A stretch of 64,000 nt of DNA, taken from contig NZ_CP018866.1 of assembly GCF_002250055.1 (NCBI RefSeq), forward strand, positions 140,001 to 204,000, read 5' to 3'. The DNA comes from Sutcliffiella cohnii (lineage in GTDB: Bacteria > Bacillota > Bacilli > Bacillales > Bacillaceae_I). The notes beneath the pieces were generated by a model, which was not told where the DNA came from, made no database searches, and was given only the letters and a program-made list of their open reading frames with translations. Position numbers and translations under genes: made by a program. This document shows positions 32,003 through 41,014 of this stretch, piece after piece. Numbering within the stretch: position 1 is the stretch's first letter; each line of letters begins with the position of its first letter.

Positions 32003-32566
32003 CTAAAAAGAAGCCAATCCTTTATTTGTCAGCCTAATGACAATCTCCGCCATTTCCTTCGGTGATTTGTTCATATCGTTTTCAAGCCAACTTTTAATAA
32101 CGTGAATGCTGCCACTAACAACGAACATACTAATATACTCCGATATTTCTTTATCAATGTTGTTGTTATTCATCCAGCTTTGTACGGTGAATTGGTGTGC
32201 GATCATCATTACTCTTTTTTGAAACGATTGGTCACCATGCTCACTAAGTAAAGTTTGACATATATCGCGGTTTTCGGCGACATATTCTAACAGCTTTTCT
32301 GTCATTTGTAGTGCTTCTACTTCCTCCGTAGTGTAATTGTATTGACTGAGCGTTTTGTTCATATCTTCAATAATTTCCTCTTCTATTTTAAAAAGAAGGT
32401 CATAATGGTCCGAGTAATGGGAATAAAATGTGGAGCGATTAATATCGGCAAGTGCGCATATTTCTTTTACAGTAATGGCCGACATTGGCTTTTCTTTTAA
32501 TAATTGTATTAGGCTATCCTTTAATACCATTCTTGTATATTTTTTCCGTCTATCCATTTTAGTCAT
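32003..32566 (-). CDS. TetR/AcrR family regulator
   Basis: The protein has 187 residues. The helix-turn-helix reads ITVKEICALADINRSTFYSH, with the YSDHYDLL extension of TetR members related to the DhaS/TetR_C type. It is divergent from the MMPL/YhgE-like pair, which it probably controls together with itself. AGGTGGA precedes the ATG. Inverted repeats between the two genes (32653-32668, and GTGTTGG/CCAACAC arms) are likely binding sites. Confidence 0.87.
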   Translation of the reverse strand: MTKMDRRKKYTRMVLKDSLIQLLKEKPMSAITVKEICALADINRSTFYSHYSDHYDLLFKIEEEIIEDMNKTLSQYNYTTEEVEALQMTEKLLEYVAENRDICQTLLSEHGDQSFQKRVMMIAHQFTVQSWMNNNNIDKEISEYISMFVVSGSIHVIKSWLENDMNKSPKEMAEIVIRLTNKGLASF

Positions 32567-32652
32567 ACTTCCACCTATTTCTTACAATTTTACACTTACT
32601 CAACATGAGAGCGATTTAGTGTTGGAAAATGTACGTAACTAATTAAACTGTT

Positions 32653-32683
32653 TGTTGAATACCCAACACCGTGTCTTTATAAT
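32653..32683 (+). promoter_or_regulatory. Promoter with overlapping operator for the MMPL operon
   Basis: The -35 TTGAAT (32655-32660) and -10 TATAAT (32678-32683) are separated by exactly 17 bp. The inverted repeat TGTTG-6-CAACA (32653-32668) covers the -35, so a repressor bound there would block polymerase. Confidence 0.65.
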
Positions 32684-32726
32684 AGTAAAGTGACATTGAA
32701 GATTTTGCAAGAGAGGGTGGGCTATT

Positions 32727-34781
32727 ATTAATATAGCAGCACGAATTATTCAACATAAAAAATTAGTCGTTATTGTATTTGCGATTGTTACAGTTATATC
32801 CACCGCCGCTCAATTTTTTGTGTCGGTAAATTATAATATGGTAGATTACTTGCCTGAAGATGCGCAGTCCACTCAAGCGTTAACTATCATGGAGGATGAA
32901 TTTACAGCTTCTGTTCCTAATACACGGGTGATGATTCATGACGTGACCGTTCAAGAAGCGCTCCTATTCAAAGAGCAACTTTCGAAAATTGAAGGTGTAA
33001 CGGATGTTATATGGTTAGATGACGTGATGGATTTAAAAATGCCGTTAGAAATGGCAGACCAGGAGACGGTAGAATCCTATTTTAAAGATGGGAAGGCGTT
33101 GTTTTCGATAAGTGTAGATAATGGCGCAGAAGTGGAAGCGACTGACGCTATTTATGAAATGATTGGTGAAAATGATGCGATTGCTGGAGAAGCGGTAGAT
33201 ACAGCAACTTCACAAAAGATGGCTGGAACAGAATCGATGTATGCAGCTGCATTATTAGTGCCGATCATTATTTTAATTCTCGTCTTATCTACAACTTCAT
33301 GGATTGAGCCAGTCTTTTTCCTAACAGCAATTGGAGTTTCGGTGTTAATTAATTTAGGCACGAACATATTTATTGGCGAAATTTCGTTCGTAACTCAATC
33401 AGTTGCCCCAATTTTACAGCTCGCTGTTTCCTTAGATTACGCTATATTTCTTCTTCATAGTTTTGCAGATTATCGGAAGAAAACAAATAACCCTGAAGAA
33501 GCGATGCAGCTTGCGATGAAAAAATCTTTTCCAGCGATAACTGCAAGTGCGGCAACAACTTTCTTTGGATTTACGGCACTTATGTTAATGCAGTTTGAAA
33601 TTGGATCTGACCTAGGTTTGAACTTAGTGAAAGGAATATTACTAAGCTTTATTAGTGTAATGGTATTTTTACCAGCATTAACATTAATGTTCTATAAATG
33701 GATGGATAAAACAAAGCATAAAAGCTTCGTTCCAAGCTTCAAAGGCACTGGAGAAAAGGTGTTGAAATTAAAAATGCCGAGTTTGATTCTCGTGTTTGCG
33801 ATACTAGTACCAGCGTTCTTAGCTCAAAGTAATACACAATTTACGTACGGCCTTGGCGACCAGCCGGAAACGACAAGAGCAGGTAGTGATTTCAAACTAA
33901 TTGAAGAGACATTCGGAGAATCTACTCCACTTGTCCTATTAGTTCCGAAGGGTGATCTCGTCAAAGAGGCACAATTAGTGGAGGAACTGGAGAATGTTGA
34001 CCACGTCACGAGTGTTATTTCCTATGTAAATGCAATCGGTTCGGTTATACCACCAGAATATTTAGATGAAACCATCACAAAAGATTTTTTCTCTGAAAAT
34101 TACAGTCGGATTATTTTATACACAAGCGTTGGAAAAGAAGGAGATGTACCTTTTTCCATTGTGGAAACTGTACAGGAAGAGGCAGCATATTATTATGATA
34201 ATGAGGCACTACTCCTAGGAGAAAGCGTAACATTGTACGATATTAAAAACACGGTTGCAAGAGACAATGTAGTCGTTAACACGCTTACTGTCGTTACGAT
34301 TGCTATCGTGTTACTAGTAACTTTTAAATCTATTAGTATACCACTAGTATTATTAATTACGATTCAGTCTGCGGTTTGGATTAATTTATCTGTACCGTAC
34401 TTTACAAATACACCACTCGTATTCGTAGGCTACTTAATTATTAGTACCGTGCAGCTTGCGGCAACCGTTGATTATGCAATTTTACTTTCTGAAGCGTATA
34501 ACGAGCATCGCAAGGAAATGCCAGCACTGCAAGCAATTAAGAAAACATTGGATGAGAAAATATTCTCGATTTCCATTTCCGCTTCGATCCTTTCAAGCGT
34601 TGGGTTTATTTTATGGATTACATCGTCCAACCCGATTGTCTCTTCTATAGGACTATTGTTAGGAAGAGGGGCATTACTCGCCTTCATCATGGTAGTATGT
34701 TTCTTACCAGCTATGCTATTAGTTTTTGATAAAGTGATAAATAAGACAACGTTAAAAGCAAACTTTTATGAGGAGAAATGA
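32727..34781 (+). CDS. MMPL/RND-type membrane exporter with apparent ATT start
   Basis: The protein has about 684 residues and 12 membrane helices in two halves, each with a large outside loop. VSVNYNMVDYLPEDAQST is the family opening, LQLAVSLDYAIFLLHSFADY and TVQLAATVDYAILLSEAYNE are the paired motifs that carry the proton-relay Asp-Tyr. MMPL proteins export lipids or drugs. The first membrane helix (coded 32760-32830) lies upstream of the first normal start codon (GTG 32820), and an in-frame TGA is at 32697. ATT codons at 32724 and 32727 stand at the right distance from AGAGGGTGG, so AUU initiation is inferred. Confidence 0.85.
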   Translation: MNIAARIIQHKKLVVIVFAIVTVISTAAQFFVSVNYNMVDYLPEDAQSTQALTIMEDEFTASVPNTRVMIHDVTVQEALLFKEQLSKIEGVTDVIWLDDVMDLKMPLEMADQETVESYFKDGKALFSISVDNGAEVEATDAIYEMIGENDAIAGEAVDTATSQKMAGTESMYAAALLVPIIILILVLSTTSWIEPVFFLTAIGVSVLINLGTNIFIGEISFVTQSVAPILQLAVSLDYAIFLLHSFADYRKKTNNPEEAMQLAMKKSFPAITASAATTFFGFTALMLMQFEIGSDLGLNLVKGILLSFISVMVFLPALTLMFYKWMDKTKHKSFVPSFKGTGEKVLKLKMPSLILVFAILVPAFLAQSNTQFTYGLGDQPETTRAGSDFKLIEETFGESTPLVLLVPKGDLVKEAQLVEELENVDHVTSVISYVNAIGSVIPPEYLDETITKDFFSENYSRIILYTSVGKEGDVPFSIVETVQEEAAYYYDNEALLLGESVTLYDIKNTVARDNVVVNTLTVVTIAIVLLVTFKSISIPLVLLITIQSAVWINLSVPYFTNTPLVFVGYLIISTVQLAATVDYAILLSEAYNEHRKEMPALQAIKKTLDEKIFSISISASILSSVGFILWITSSNPIVSSIGLLLGRGALLAFIMVVCFLPAMLLVFDKVINKTTLKANFYEEK

Positions 34782-36625
34782 TGATGAGACGTAAACGATT
34801 GTTATTCAGTATATTGGTAATCATGTTGTTCTTGCCTTCATTTCTAGTAGAAGCGGCTTCTGAAAGTCGTTCGACAAAAAGTGTTAAAGCAGAAAATGAA
34901 AACGGAGCAGTCGCTTCCAAAGATGAAGTAATTTACGCAACGTTAAACGCGAATGGTAAATTAAACGAAATATATGTAGTAAATATTTTAGAAGTGTTGA
35001 GACCAGGAACGATAACAGATTACGGCAACTACAATAGTATAAAAAACTTAACAGATTTATCCGAGATCATCCAAGAAGACGATGCAATTGTTCTTGAAGC
35101 GCCAAAGGGGAAGTTCTATTATCAAGGGAATATGGATAATACAAATGAACTTCCTTGGGATGTTACTATTTCTTACTTCCTAGATGGAGAAGAAAAGCAA
35201 CCATCTGAACTCCTTGGTACGGAGGGGCGAATAAAAATCGATATTTCTACAACGGCGAATGACGGAGTAGACCTTGCTTTTTATGAGAATTATATTTTAC
35301 AAATCTCGCTCGTTCTATCTCCGGACATTTTTAGTGATATACAAGCCCCTGACGGAATGATTGCAAACGCAGGAAAGAATAAACAAGTTACGTTTACTGG
35401 ACTACCGGAACAAGAAGGCAATTTTGTGGTGGAAGCTGATGTAGTAGATTTTGAAATGGAAAGTATTGAAATATCGGCTGTTCCATATTCAATGGCTTTC
35501 GATGTAGAAGTAGATGGGTTAACAGATGATATTCAAACACTTTCCGAAGCAATTGAGGACATTCATAACGGTGTATCGAGTTTACATTCCGGTGTTTCCG
35601 ATTTAAATAAAGGTGTGAAGTCTTTACGCGATGGCTCTGCTCAATATCAAAATGGCGTAAACGAAATTAGTGGAGCATCTTCACAGCTCGTTAATGGCTC
35701 TGCTGAAATTAATAAAACGTTAGCGGACATTAGTAGCTCGATCAGTAATGGTTTAGGAGAGATAGATTTAGGTGATTGGGACGTAAGCGATTTAGAAGAC
35801 GTGCCAGGCTCCTTAAAGCAAGTTGCACAATCACTAAACGGCATTGCGGATGTATTAGATAGCTTAGCTAAAAATTATTCAGCTGCCCTTACCGAATTAG
35901 ATGGTGTGATGAATAGCATTCCAACCTATTCGATATCGGAAGAAGACATTCAAAGCTTATATGAAAGTGGCGCAAATAAAGAAGTAGTAGACCGATTAGT
36001 AGAGACGTATAGGGCTAGTTTAGCCGCTGTGGAAAACTACCGTACTGTTAGAGAGAGGTTTAATGAAAATGAAGCAACACTTAAAGAACTTCGTAACAAT
36101 TTACGGGAGTGGAGTAACGGTTTAACGGCATTATCTAGTGAACTAGAAAAGGCGCTCGAAAATATGGATGCTGTTGATTATATTACGCAATTAGAACAAG
36201 GAATGGCTACGTTCGCAGCGAGCTATGAGGAGTTCCATAAAGGTTTAGTAAGCTACACAAATGGGGTTTCCCAACTAGCAAGCTCTTACAAACAAATACA
36301 TTCGGGAATTGTCGGTGTTGCAAATGGTACTGGAGAGCTTGAAGAAGGTGTAGGTGAACTAAAAGACGGAACAAGAAAATTGTTTGAAGCGACCAACGAT
36401 ATGCCAGAGCAAATGCGAGAAGAAATTGATAAAATGTTGGCAGACTTTGATAAATCAGACTTTGAGGCCGTTTCATTCGTTTCAGCCGATAACACGAATA
36501 TCAACACCGTTCAATTTGTCATTAAAACTGAAAAAATAAAGAAAGAAGAGAAAGAAACGGTTGCGGTTGTAGAGGAAGAGAAGAAAGGATTTTGGACTCG
36601 ACTACTCGACCTGTTTCGCAAATAA
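34778..36625 (+). CDS. YhgE/Pip-like secreted protein with X10 heptad repeats
   Basis: The protein has 615 residues with a signal peptide ending near VEAAS. An N-terminal beta-rich domain is followed by repeats of the type VSSLHSGVSDLNKGVKSL and SAQYQNGVNEISG (about 262-310), and again near 490-535 (GVSQLASSYKQIHSGI, LEEGVGELKDGTRKL). These match the X-X-X10 repeats of YhgE and phage-infection-protein-like proteins. There is no C-terminal transmembrane domain, only a basic tail. It overlaps the MMPL stop (ATGA), so the two probably form one export complex, the repeats reaching into the cell wall. The best start may be 34781 or 34784. Confidence 0.8.
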   Translation: MMMRRKRLLFSILVIMLFLPSFLVEAASESRSTKSVKAENENGAVASKDEVIYATLNANGKLNEIYVVNILEVLRPGTITDYGNYNSIKNLTDLSEIIQEDDAIVLEAPKGKFYYQGNMDNTNELPWDVTISYFLDGEEKQPSELLGTEGRIKIDISTTANDGVDLAFYENYILQISLVLSPDIFSDIQAPDGMIANAGKNKQVTFTGLPEQEGNFVVEADVVDFEMESIEISAVPYSMAFDVEVDGLTDDIQTLSEAIEDIHNGVSSLHSGVSDLNKGVKSLRDGSAQYQNGVNEISGASSQLVNGSAEINKTLADISSSISNGLGEIDLGDWDVSDLEDVPGSLKQVAQSLNGIADVLDSLAKNYSAALTELDGVMNSIPTYSISEEDIQSLYESGANKEVVDRLVETYRASLAAVENYRTVRERFNENEATLKELRNNLREWSNGLTALSSELEKALENMDAVDYITQLEQGMATFAASYEEFHKGLVSYTNGVSQLASSYKQIHSGIVGVANGTGELEEGVGELKDGTRKLFEATNDMPEQMREEIDKMLADFDKSDFEAVSFVSADNTNINTVQFVIKTEKIKKEEKETVAVVEEEKKGFWTRLLDLFRK

Positions 36626-36644
36626 TCGTTAAGAAGTTTATAAT

Positions 36645-36676
36645 GAGTTCAGTGTTACATGCTGAACTCTTTTTTT
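36645..36676 (+). terminator. Terminator after the MMPL operon
   Basis: GAGTTCAG (36645-36652) pairs with CTGAACTC (36662-36669), followed by seven T. Confidence 0.8.
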
Positions 36677-36703
36677 GCACTTTTCATGAAAGTAGGGAAA
36701 TGA

Positions 36704-36898
36704 ATGTCAGGAACGATTCGAAGTAATATCCAAATAGGCACCCGTGTTAAAGTTGTACAAAAACATCACCAACGTACAGGAGAGTTAACGGAAGGTATTG
36801 TGAGCAAACTTTTAACGAAATCACCATCGCACCCACACGGTATAAAAGTAATGCTAGAGGGTGGAATTGTTGGTAGAGTGAAAGAAATAGTAAAGTAG
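36704..36898 (+). CDS. ywbE: YwbE family protein (DUF2196)
   Basis: The protein has 64 residues. IRSNIQIGTRVKVVQKHHQR, TGELTEGIV and SPSHPHGIKVMLEGG match the small conserved YwbE family, which resembles a KOW/SH3-like barrel. Its biological role is unknown; RNA or ribosome binding has been suggested for such folds. It stands alone between two terminators, the second of which is the target of the group II intron. Confidence 0.88.
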   Translation: MSGTIRSNIQIGTRVKVVQKHHQRTGELTEGIVSKLLTKSPSHPHGIKVMLEGGIVGRVKEIVK

Positions 36899-36902
36899 GA
36901 CG

Positions 36903-36936
36903 AGCATAGGGGGAAAGTATACCCTATGCTTTTTTT
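36903..36936 (+). terminator. ywbE terminator, target site of the intron
   Basis: AGCATAGGG (36903-36911) pairs with CCCTATGCT (36922-36930), then seven T. The group II intron begins two bases later. Class IIC introns are known to insert just behind terminators. Confidence 0.85.
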
Positions 36937-37462
36937 AGTGTGCCAGGCATGTTCATCAACTCGACGGTGAAAGTCCGTTATGGGCGTTGGGATATGCGAA
37001 CCATTAGTCGAAGGCAAGGGTGTCCGTGGCGACGCGGAATCTGAAGGAAGCCCTAGGCAAACCCTCGGTCTGAGGTACACGAACCACATTCGAGGTTCTC
37101 TGTTCTAGGATGAGTTTGCTAAACAAAACAAAGTCCGAAATATCCCCAGATAGAACAGGAATAAATGTGGCAGATATATGAGGGGAAAGTGGATGAACTT
37201 ACCCTGGGAGATCTCTTAGTACCTCGCTAGAGAACCTACTTAGCGATAAGTAGCTGAACTAAGAGAAGTCAGCAGAAGTCATAGTACCAACCGAATGGTT
37301 GGGAAGGACGGAACGAAAGGAGCGACTATGTTAGAGCCATTTACAAGATAACAATGACATAGCCAACATAAAGACTATGAAAAGAGCAGAATGCTCGGAA
37401 AGCAGAAGCATCTTTTGTAGTGTGGAGTTACTCTTGTACAACCTTGATGACATAGGAACAAT

Positions 37463-38725
37463 ATGAAATTTACTAAAACACTGATAGAGATGATATTAGA
37501 AAAGGATAATCTAAACCAAGCCTTCGAAAAGGTCAGAAGAAATAAAGGAGCAGCAGGAGTCGATGCGAAAGATATTGAAGCTACTCGCCTTCACTTAAAG
37601 GAAAATGGTGCAGAAATTATCCTACTTATTAAACAAGGTAAGTACAAACCTCAGCCAGTAAGAAGAGTTCAAATACCTAAATCAAACGGTGGGCTTCGAA
37701 ACCTAGGAATTCCAACTGTGACTGATAGAGTCATCCAACAGGCGATGGTCCAAATACTAACTCCGATATTTGAACCTCAGTTTAGCCAATATAGTTATGG
37801 TTTTAGGCCAAATAAAAGTGCGCACCAGGCTATAGAACAAGCAAGGCAATATATAGAGGAAGGATACAACTTCGTTGTAGATATTGATTTAGAGAAATTC
37901 TTTGACCGAGTACAACATGATAAGTTGATGTCCCTAGTCACCAAGTCAATTTCAGATAAACCTACTCTTAAGTTAATAAGAAGATACCTACAAGCTGGAA
38001 TTATGGAGAATGGTGTAGTAACGGTAAATAGAGAAGGTACACCACAAGGTGGACCACTCAGCCCATTACTTAGCAACATCATCTTAAATGAGCTTGATAA
38101 GGAGTTAGAAAAGAGAGGCCATAGGTTTGTCAGATATGCAGATGATAGTAATATCTACGTGAAAAGCCTAAAGGCTGGAGAACGAGTGAAGACAGGAATC
38201 ACAGAATTCATAGAAAAGAAACTAAAACTAAAGGTGAACGCTGAGAAGAGTGCCGTGGGAAAGCCGAATGCACGTATGTTCTTAGGAGTGAGCTTCTACA
38301 AGATTGGAAGGAAGACTAGAGTATACGTGCCAAAGAAAACAAAGAGTCGTTTCGAAGAAAAGCTCAAGAAATTAACTAACCGTAATTGGGGAGTAAGTAT
38401 GAAGTATAGAATTCTGAAATTGAACCAACTCATTCAAGGATGGGGTAATTACTTTAAAGTTGGAGATTTGAAGAGATATGCATCAGACCTTGATGCACAT
38501 ATACGTCGAAGACTAAGAGCTTGCCGATGGAAGGAATGGAAGAAGGTACGTACTAAGTACAGAAACCTAATGAAATTAGGTATATCAAAAGAAAAAGCAT
38601 TGAAGAACGCTAACACCAGGAAAGGATATTGGAGAATGTCTAACTCACCAATCCTGGATAGAGCATTGAATAATGATTACTGGCGTAATCAGGGTTTGAA
38701 GTCTCTTTCAAAAGTAATTTTATAA
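37463..38725 (+). CDS. ltrA: Group II intron reverse transcriptase/maturase
   Basis: The protein has 420 residues, the usual length for class C intron proteins. It helps the intron splice and copies it into DNA target sites. RT motifs include RRVQIPKSNGGLRNLGIPTV, YGFRPNKSAHQAI, EGTPQGGPLSPLLSNIILNE and the catalytic YADD in FVRYADDSNIY. The maturase X domain follows (LNQLIQGWGNYF, RRRLRACRWKEWKK). No HNH endonuclease domain is present, normal for class C. It lies inside the intron between domains I and V. Confidence 0.95.
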   Translation: MKFTKTLIEMILEKDNLNQAFEKVRRNKGAAGVDAKDIEATRLHLKENGAEIILLIKQGKYKPQPVRRVQIPKSNGGLRNLGIPTVTDRVIQQAMVQILTPIFEPQFSQYSYGFRPNKSAHQAIEQARQYIEEGYNFVVDIDLEKFFDRVQHDKLMSLVTKSISDKPTLKLIRRYLQAGIMENGVVTVNREGTPQGGPLSPLLSNIILNELDKELEKRGHRFVRYADDSNIYVKSLKAGERVKTGITEFIEKKLKLKVNAEKSAVGKPNARMFLGVSFYKIGRKTRVYVPKKTKSRFEEKLKKLTNRNWGVSMKYRILKLNQLIQGWGNYFKVGDLKRYASDLDAHIRRRLRACRWKEWKKVRTKYRNLMKLGISKEKALKNANTRKGYWRMSNSPILDRALNNDYWRNQGLKSLSKVIL

Positions 38726-38731
38726 ACTTTC

Positions 38732-38768
38732 GAACCGCCGTATACCGGACGGTACGTACGGTGGTGTG
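38732..38768 (+). ncRNA. Group II intron domain V
   Basis: The hairpin starts GAACCGCCGTATACC and ends GGTACGTACGGTGGTGTG, with the CGC catalytic triad of class C introns in CCGCC. It is the active core needed for splicing. Confidence 0.85.
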
Positions 38769-38864
38769 AGAGGTCGGCGCCGCGAGGCGCCTCCTACTCG
38801 ATTGGAAGAATTAGGTTAATAATTATGTTATAATTCTGAAAAAGAGGATGTAAGGAGTTCATTT

Positions 38865-40880
38865 ATGACGACAGGAATTAATGAGTTAGAAAATGTAATC
38901 CAACAATATGAAGAGAGTTTGTTTTTTGTTGCCTCTTTATTGAAAAAGGATAGGGAAGAAGCCGAAAAGTTAGTTATAGATACTTTTCTATATATGGAAA
39001 ACGAGCTTACGAGCTTTCCGAAGAAAGATGCGTCCTTTGATTATTGGTTTGTCAGTAATGCTGTAGCATACATGTTTAGAGAAGGTTCCTTTTCTTTTAG
39101 AAACCATCCTAACTTAAAAGATGAATTAATAAACTCAACCTTTAAAGCACTCGGACCATTTTCCCAGCAAACTGTTATTTTACATTATATTTTCTCTATT
39201 CCAATCGCATCTATTAGTAGTCTACTAAATAGTTCAATAGAAGATATACAGAATCGGATTATTTCGTTCCAGTTAGAGTTAATAGGAGAATTACGTTCGT
39301 CCGAAGGGATGGGGAGTGATTGCATACAAATAGAACAGCTAGTCCGTTACTCACAAGAAATGCTACCTGAAGAAACGGCTACTTCAGCTCGAGATCATTT
39401 GGAGTTTTGTCCTTCTTGCCGTACTAAGTTAGCGTTAACAACAGACGTTTTACAGAAAGTACAATTATATTTTCAACCAGTACCGTTAGAAACATCCATA
39501 CTAACTCCCTTATTACATAAACAACAACCACCTACTAAAAAGAAATCTTTCCTTTACCAAATTATTGCCGCTGCAAGTATCGTAGCCATTTTCGGTATTA
39601 CGATATGGAACATGCCAAAAATAGAGCATTGGACAGAACTCGCCAACAATTACATGAAATATGGGGAATTTTATAACGTTTGGCCAGAAGGTACTTATGT
39701 TACAGAAGTGAGCAATATTGCATTTGAGGTAACAAATGTTGAAGTGACACCAATTATGATGCGTGTTGATTTTCAAGTTGAAAGTGAAAGGGATTTTATG
39801 TATCCAAATGAACATCCGCTCTCTGAGCAAATAGGAAAGCCGTTATTCGATATAAGATCATATGCTGGACATAATACCTTTACTATAAAAACAGAGGATA
39901 AGATTATACCCATTCGCAACATTACAATTTTTAATAAAAATTTTGATGGTACAGAAGGCTCTTTCTTTTTAGATTTAAAAGAAATGGATGGTGACATTCC
40001 TGATGTTTTTGATCTATTCTTCTTTACTACGCGAATTGGAAATTACTTTGGACCATGGGAGTTAGAAGTACCAATCAATTATAAGGAAGGTGTGAAAAAA
40101 GTAGATACAGTTGCCTTAGAAAAATCAGTAACGGTCAAGGACAATATCCTTATTTCCTTGGATGAATGGGTGACTGGTTCGGTAGGAAGTAGCTTGCGAT
40201 ATAAAATGGATGTATCGGAAGATGTAATAGAAACAGATGTCCGAGTAAACTATAACTTAGAAAATGAGCTCGGTGAAAAAGTTATACCACATCCAATTTC
40301 TTTTGCTTATTCATCCCCTCGTCATTTCGGTAGAGGGTCAGGTAATGATAATCATGAACTAGAATGGTACGGTTTTAACCAAGGTTCAAATGAGCAACTT
40401 TTCCTTCCATACTTATTAACATCTAACGAAGAGAAGCAAGTAAAGCCTCTTGATGACAAGGAGCGCTTGTATTTAAGTTTGTATGAAGTTCAATATTTTG
40501 AAGAAATAGATGTCGTTATTCCTATCCCGCTTTCCGAAATAGAAAACGAATCGATACAATATAGTTTTGATGGAACACATTTTGAGATTGTGCTAGTGAG
40601 GAAGGTAGAAGGAGAACTGGCAAACATTTATGATGTGAATATTTTTGGGAAAGAAGATGACAATTTAAGTATACGTAATTATTATTGGTTTTTTGATAAT
40701 GAATTTGGTTTTACTGTTTTTCCATACCCTGATTATCATAGGGGTTCAAATGATCCAGATGCCTACGGACAATTTCAAATCACTGTATTTGAGGACAATG
40801 TGGAAACGGTATATATAAAGGCTAGTGGAGCGAATACTACTATTCAATTAGAAGAACCAATTAAAATTCCATTATATTAA
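38865..40880 (+). CDS. Sigma-factor-like/zinc-finger/transmembrane fusion protein
   Basis: The protein has 671 residues. Residues 1-70 resemble sigma-70 region 2 of ECF factors (VASLLKKDREEAEKLVIDTF), and 85-145 resemble region 4 (FSQQTVILHYIFSIPIASIS). A zf-HC2-type motif follows, ARDHLEFCPSCRTK (about 180-193, His-x3-Cys-x2-Cys), the hallmark of ZAS anti-sigma factors. One membrane helix (about 229-248) leads to an outside region of about 420 residues like DUF4179-type anti-sigma sensor domains. Sigma factor and anti-sigma factor are normally two proteins; here they seem fused. Region 2 looks weakly conserved, so it may not bind DNA. AAGGAG precedes the start. Confidence 0.7.
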   Translation: MTTGINELENVIQQYEESLFFVASLLKKDREEAEKLVIDTFLYMENELTSFPKKDASFDYWFVSNAVAYMFREGSFSFRNHPNLKDELINSTFKALGPFSQQTVILHYIFSIPIASISSLLNSSIEDIQNRIISFQLELIGELRSSEGMGSDCIQIEQLVRYSQEMLPEETATSARDHLEFCPSCRTKLALTTDVLQKVQLYFQPVPLETSILTPLLHKQQPPTKKKSFLYQIIAAASIVAIFGITIWNMPKIEHWTELANNYMKYGEFYNVWPEGTYVTEVSNIAFEVTNVEVTPIMMRVDFQVESERDFMYPNEHPLSEQIGKPLFDIRSYAGHNTFTIKTEDKIIPIRNITIFNKNFDGTEGSFFLDLKEMDGDIPDVFDLFFFTTRIGNYFGPWELEVPINYKEGVKKVDTVALEKSVTVKDNILISLDEWVTGSVGSSLRYKMDVSEDVIETDVRVNYNLENELGEKVIPHPISFAYSSPRHFGRGSGNDNHELEWYGFNQGSNEQLFLPYLLTSNEEKQVKPLDDKERLYLSLYEVQYFEEIDVVIPIPLSEIENESIQYSFDGTHFEIVLVRKVEGELANIYDVNIFGKEDDNLSIRNYYWFFDNEFGFTVFPYPDYHRGSNDPDAYGQFQITVFEDNVETVYIKASGANTTIQLEEPIKIPLY

Positions 40881-40883
40881 TTA

Positions 40884-40916
40884 GGCCTTGGAGCTAACTC
40901 CTTGGCTTTTTTTTAT
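40884..40916 (+). terminator. Terminator after the fusion gene
   Basis: GCCTTGGAG pairs imperfectly with CTCCTTGGC, followed by eight T. Confidence 0.65.
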
Positions 40917-41014
40917 TTAATTCAAAGCTATCCACTGCCCAAATTTAGAACGATTTAGGTGCTTTAACCATAAATTACATTATCCATTTTCAAAAAACTG
41001 ACGAGGTGAATAGT

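Larger units (their letters stand above)
36938..38802 (+). mobile_element. Group IIC intron with encoded maturase
   Basis: The 5' end GTGTGCCAGGCATG and the internal blocks CGCAAGGGTGTCCGTGG-like GGCAAGGGTGTCCGTGGCGA, AATCTGAAGGAAGC, GGTCTGAGG-ACACGAAC and GTCAGCAGAAGTCATAGTACC match remembered bacterial class C introns such as those of Oceanobacillus and B. halodurans. Domain V is at 38732-38767 and domain VI ends CTCCTACTCGAT. The 3' boundary is placed by analogy and could be off by one or two bases. The ORF is intact and insertion follows a terminator, so it may still be mobile by retrohoming. Confidence 0.92.

Noticed and set aside
36766..37089. 107-codon ORF antisense to ywbE and the intron 5' end
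   Set aside because: It crosses the intron boundary and lies over structured RNA; no coding signs.
39513..39830. 105-codon ORF antisense to the sigma-like fusion gene
   Set aside because: Opposite strand of a clear gene, with unlikely composition and no ribosome site.
40881..41014. T-box leader upstream of asnA
   Set aside because: The gap is only about 130 bp, partly terminator, and lacks the T-box motif and stem I pattern.
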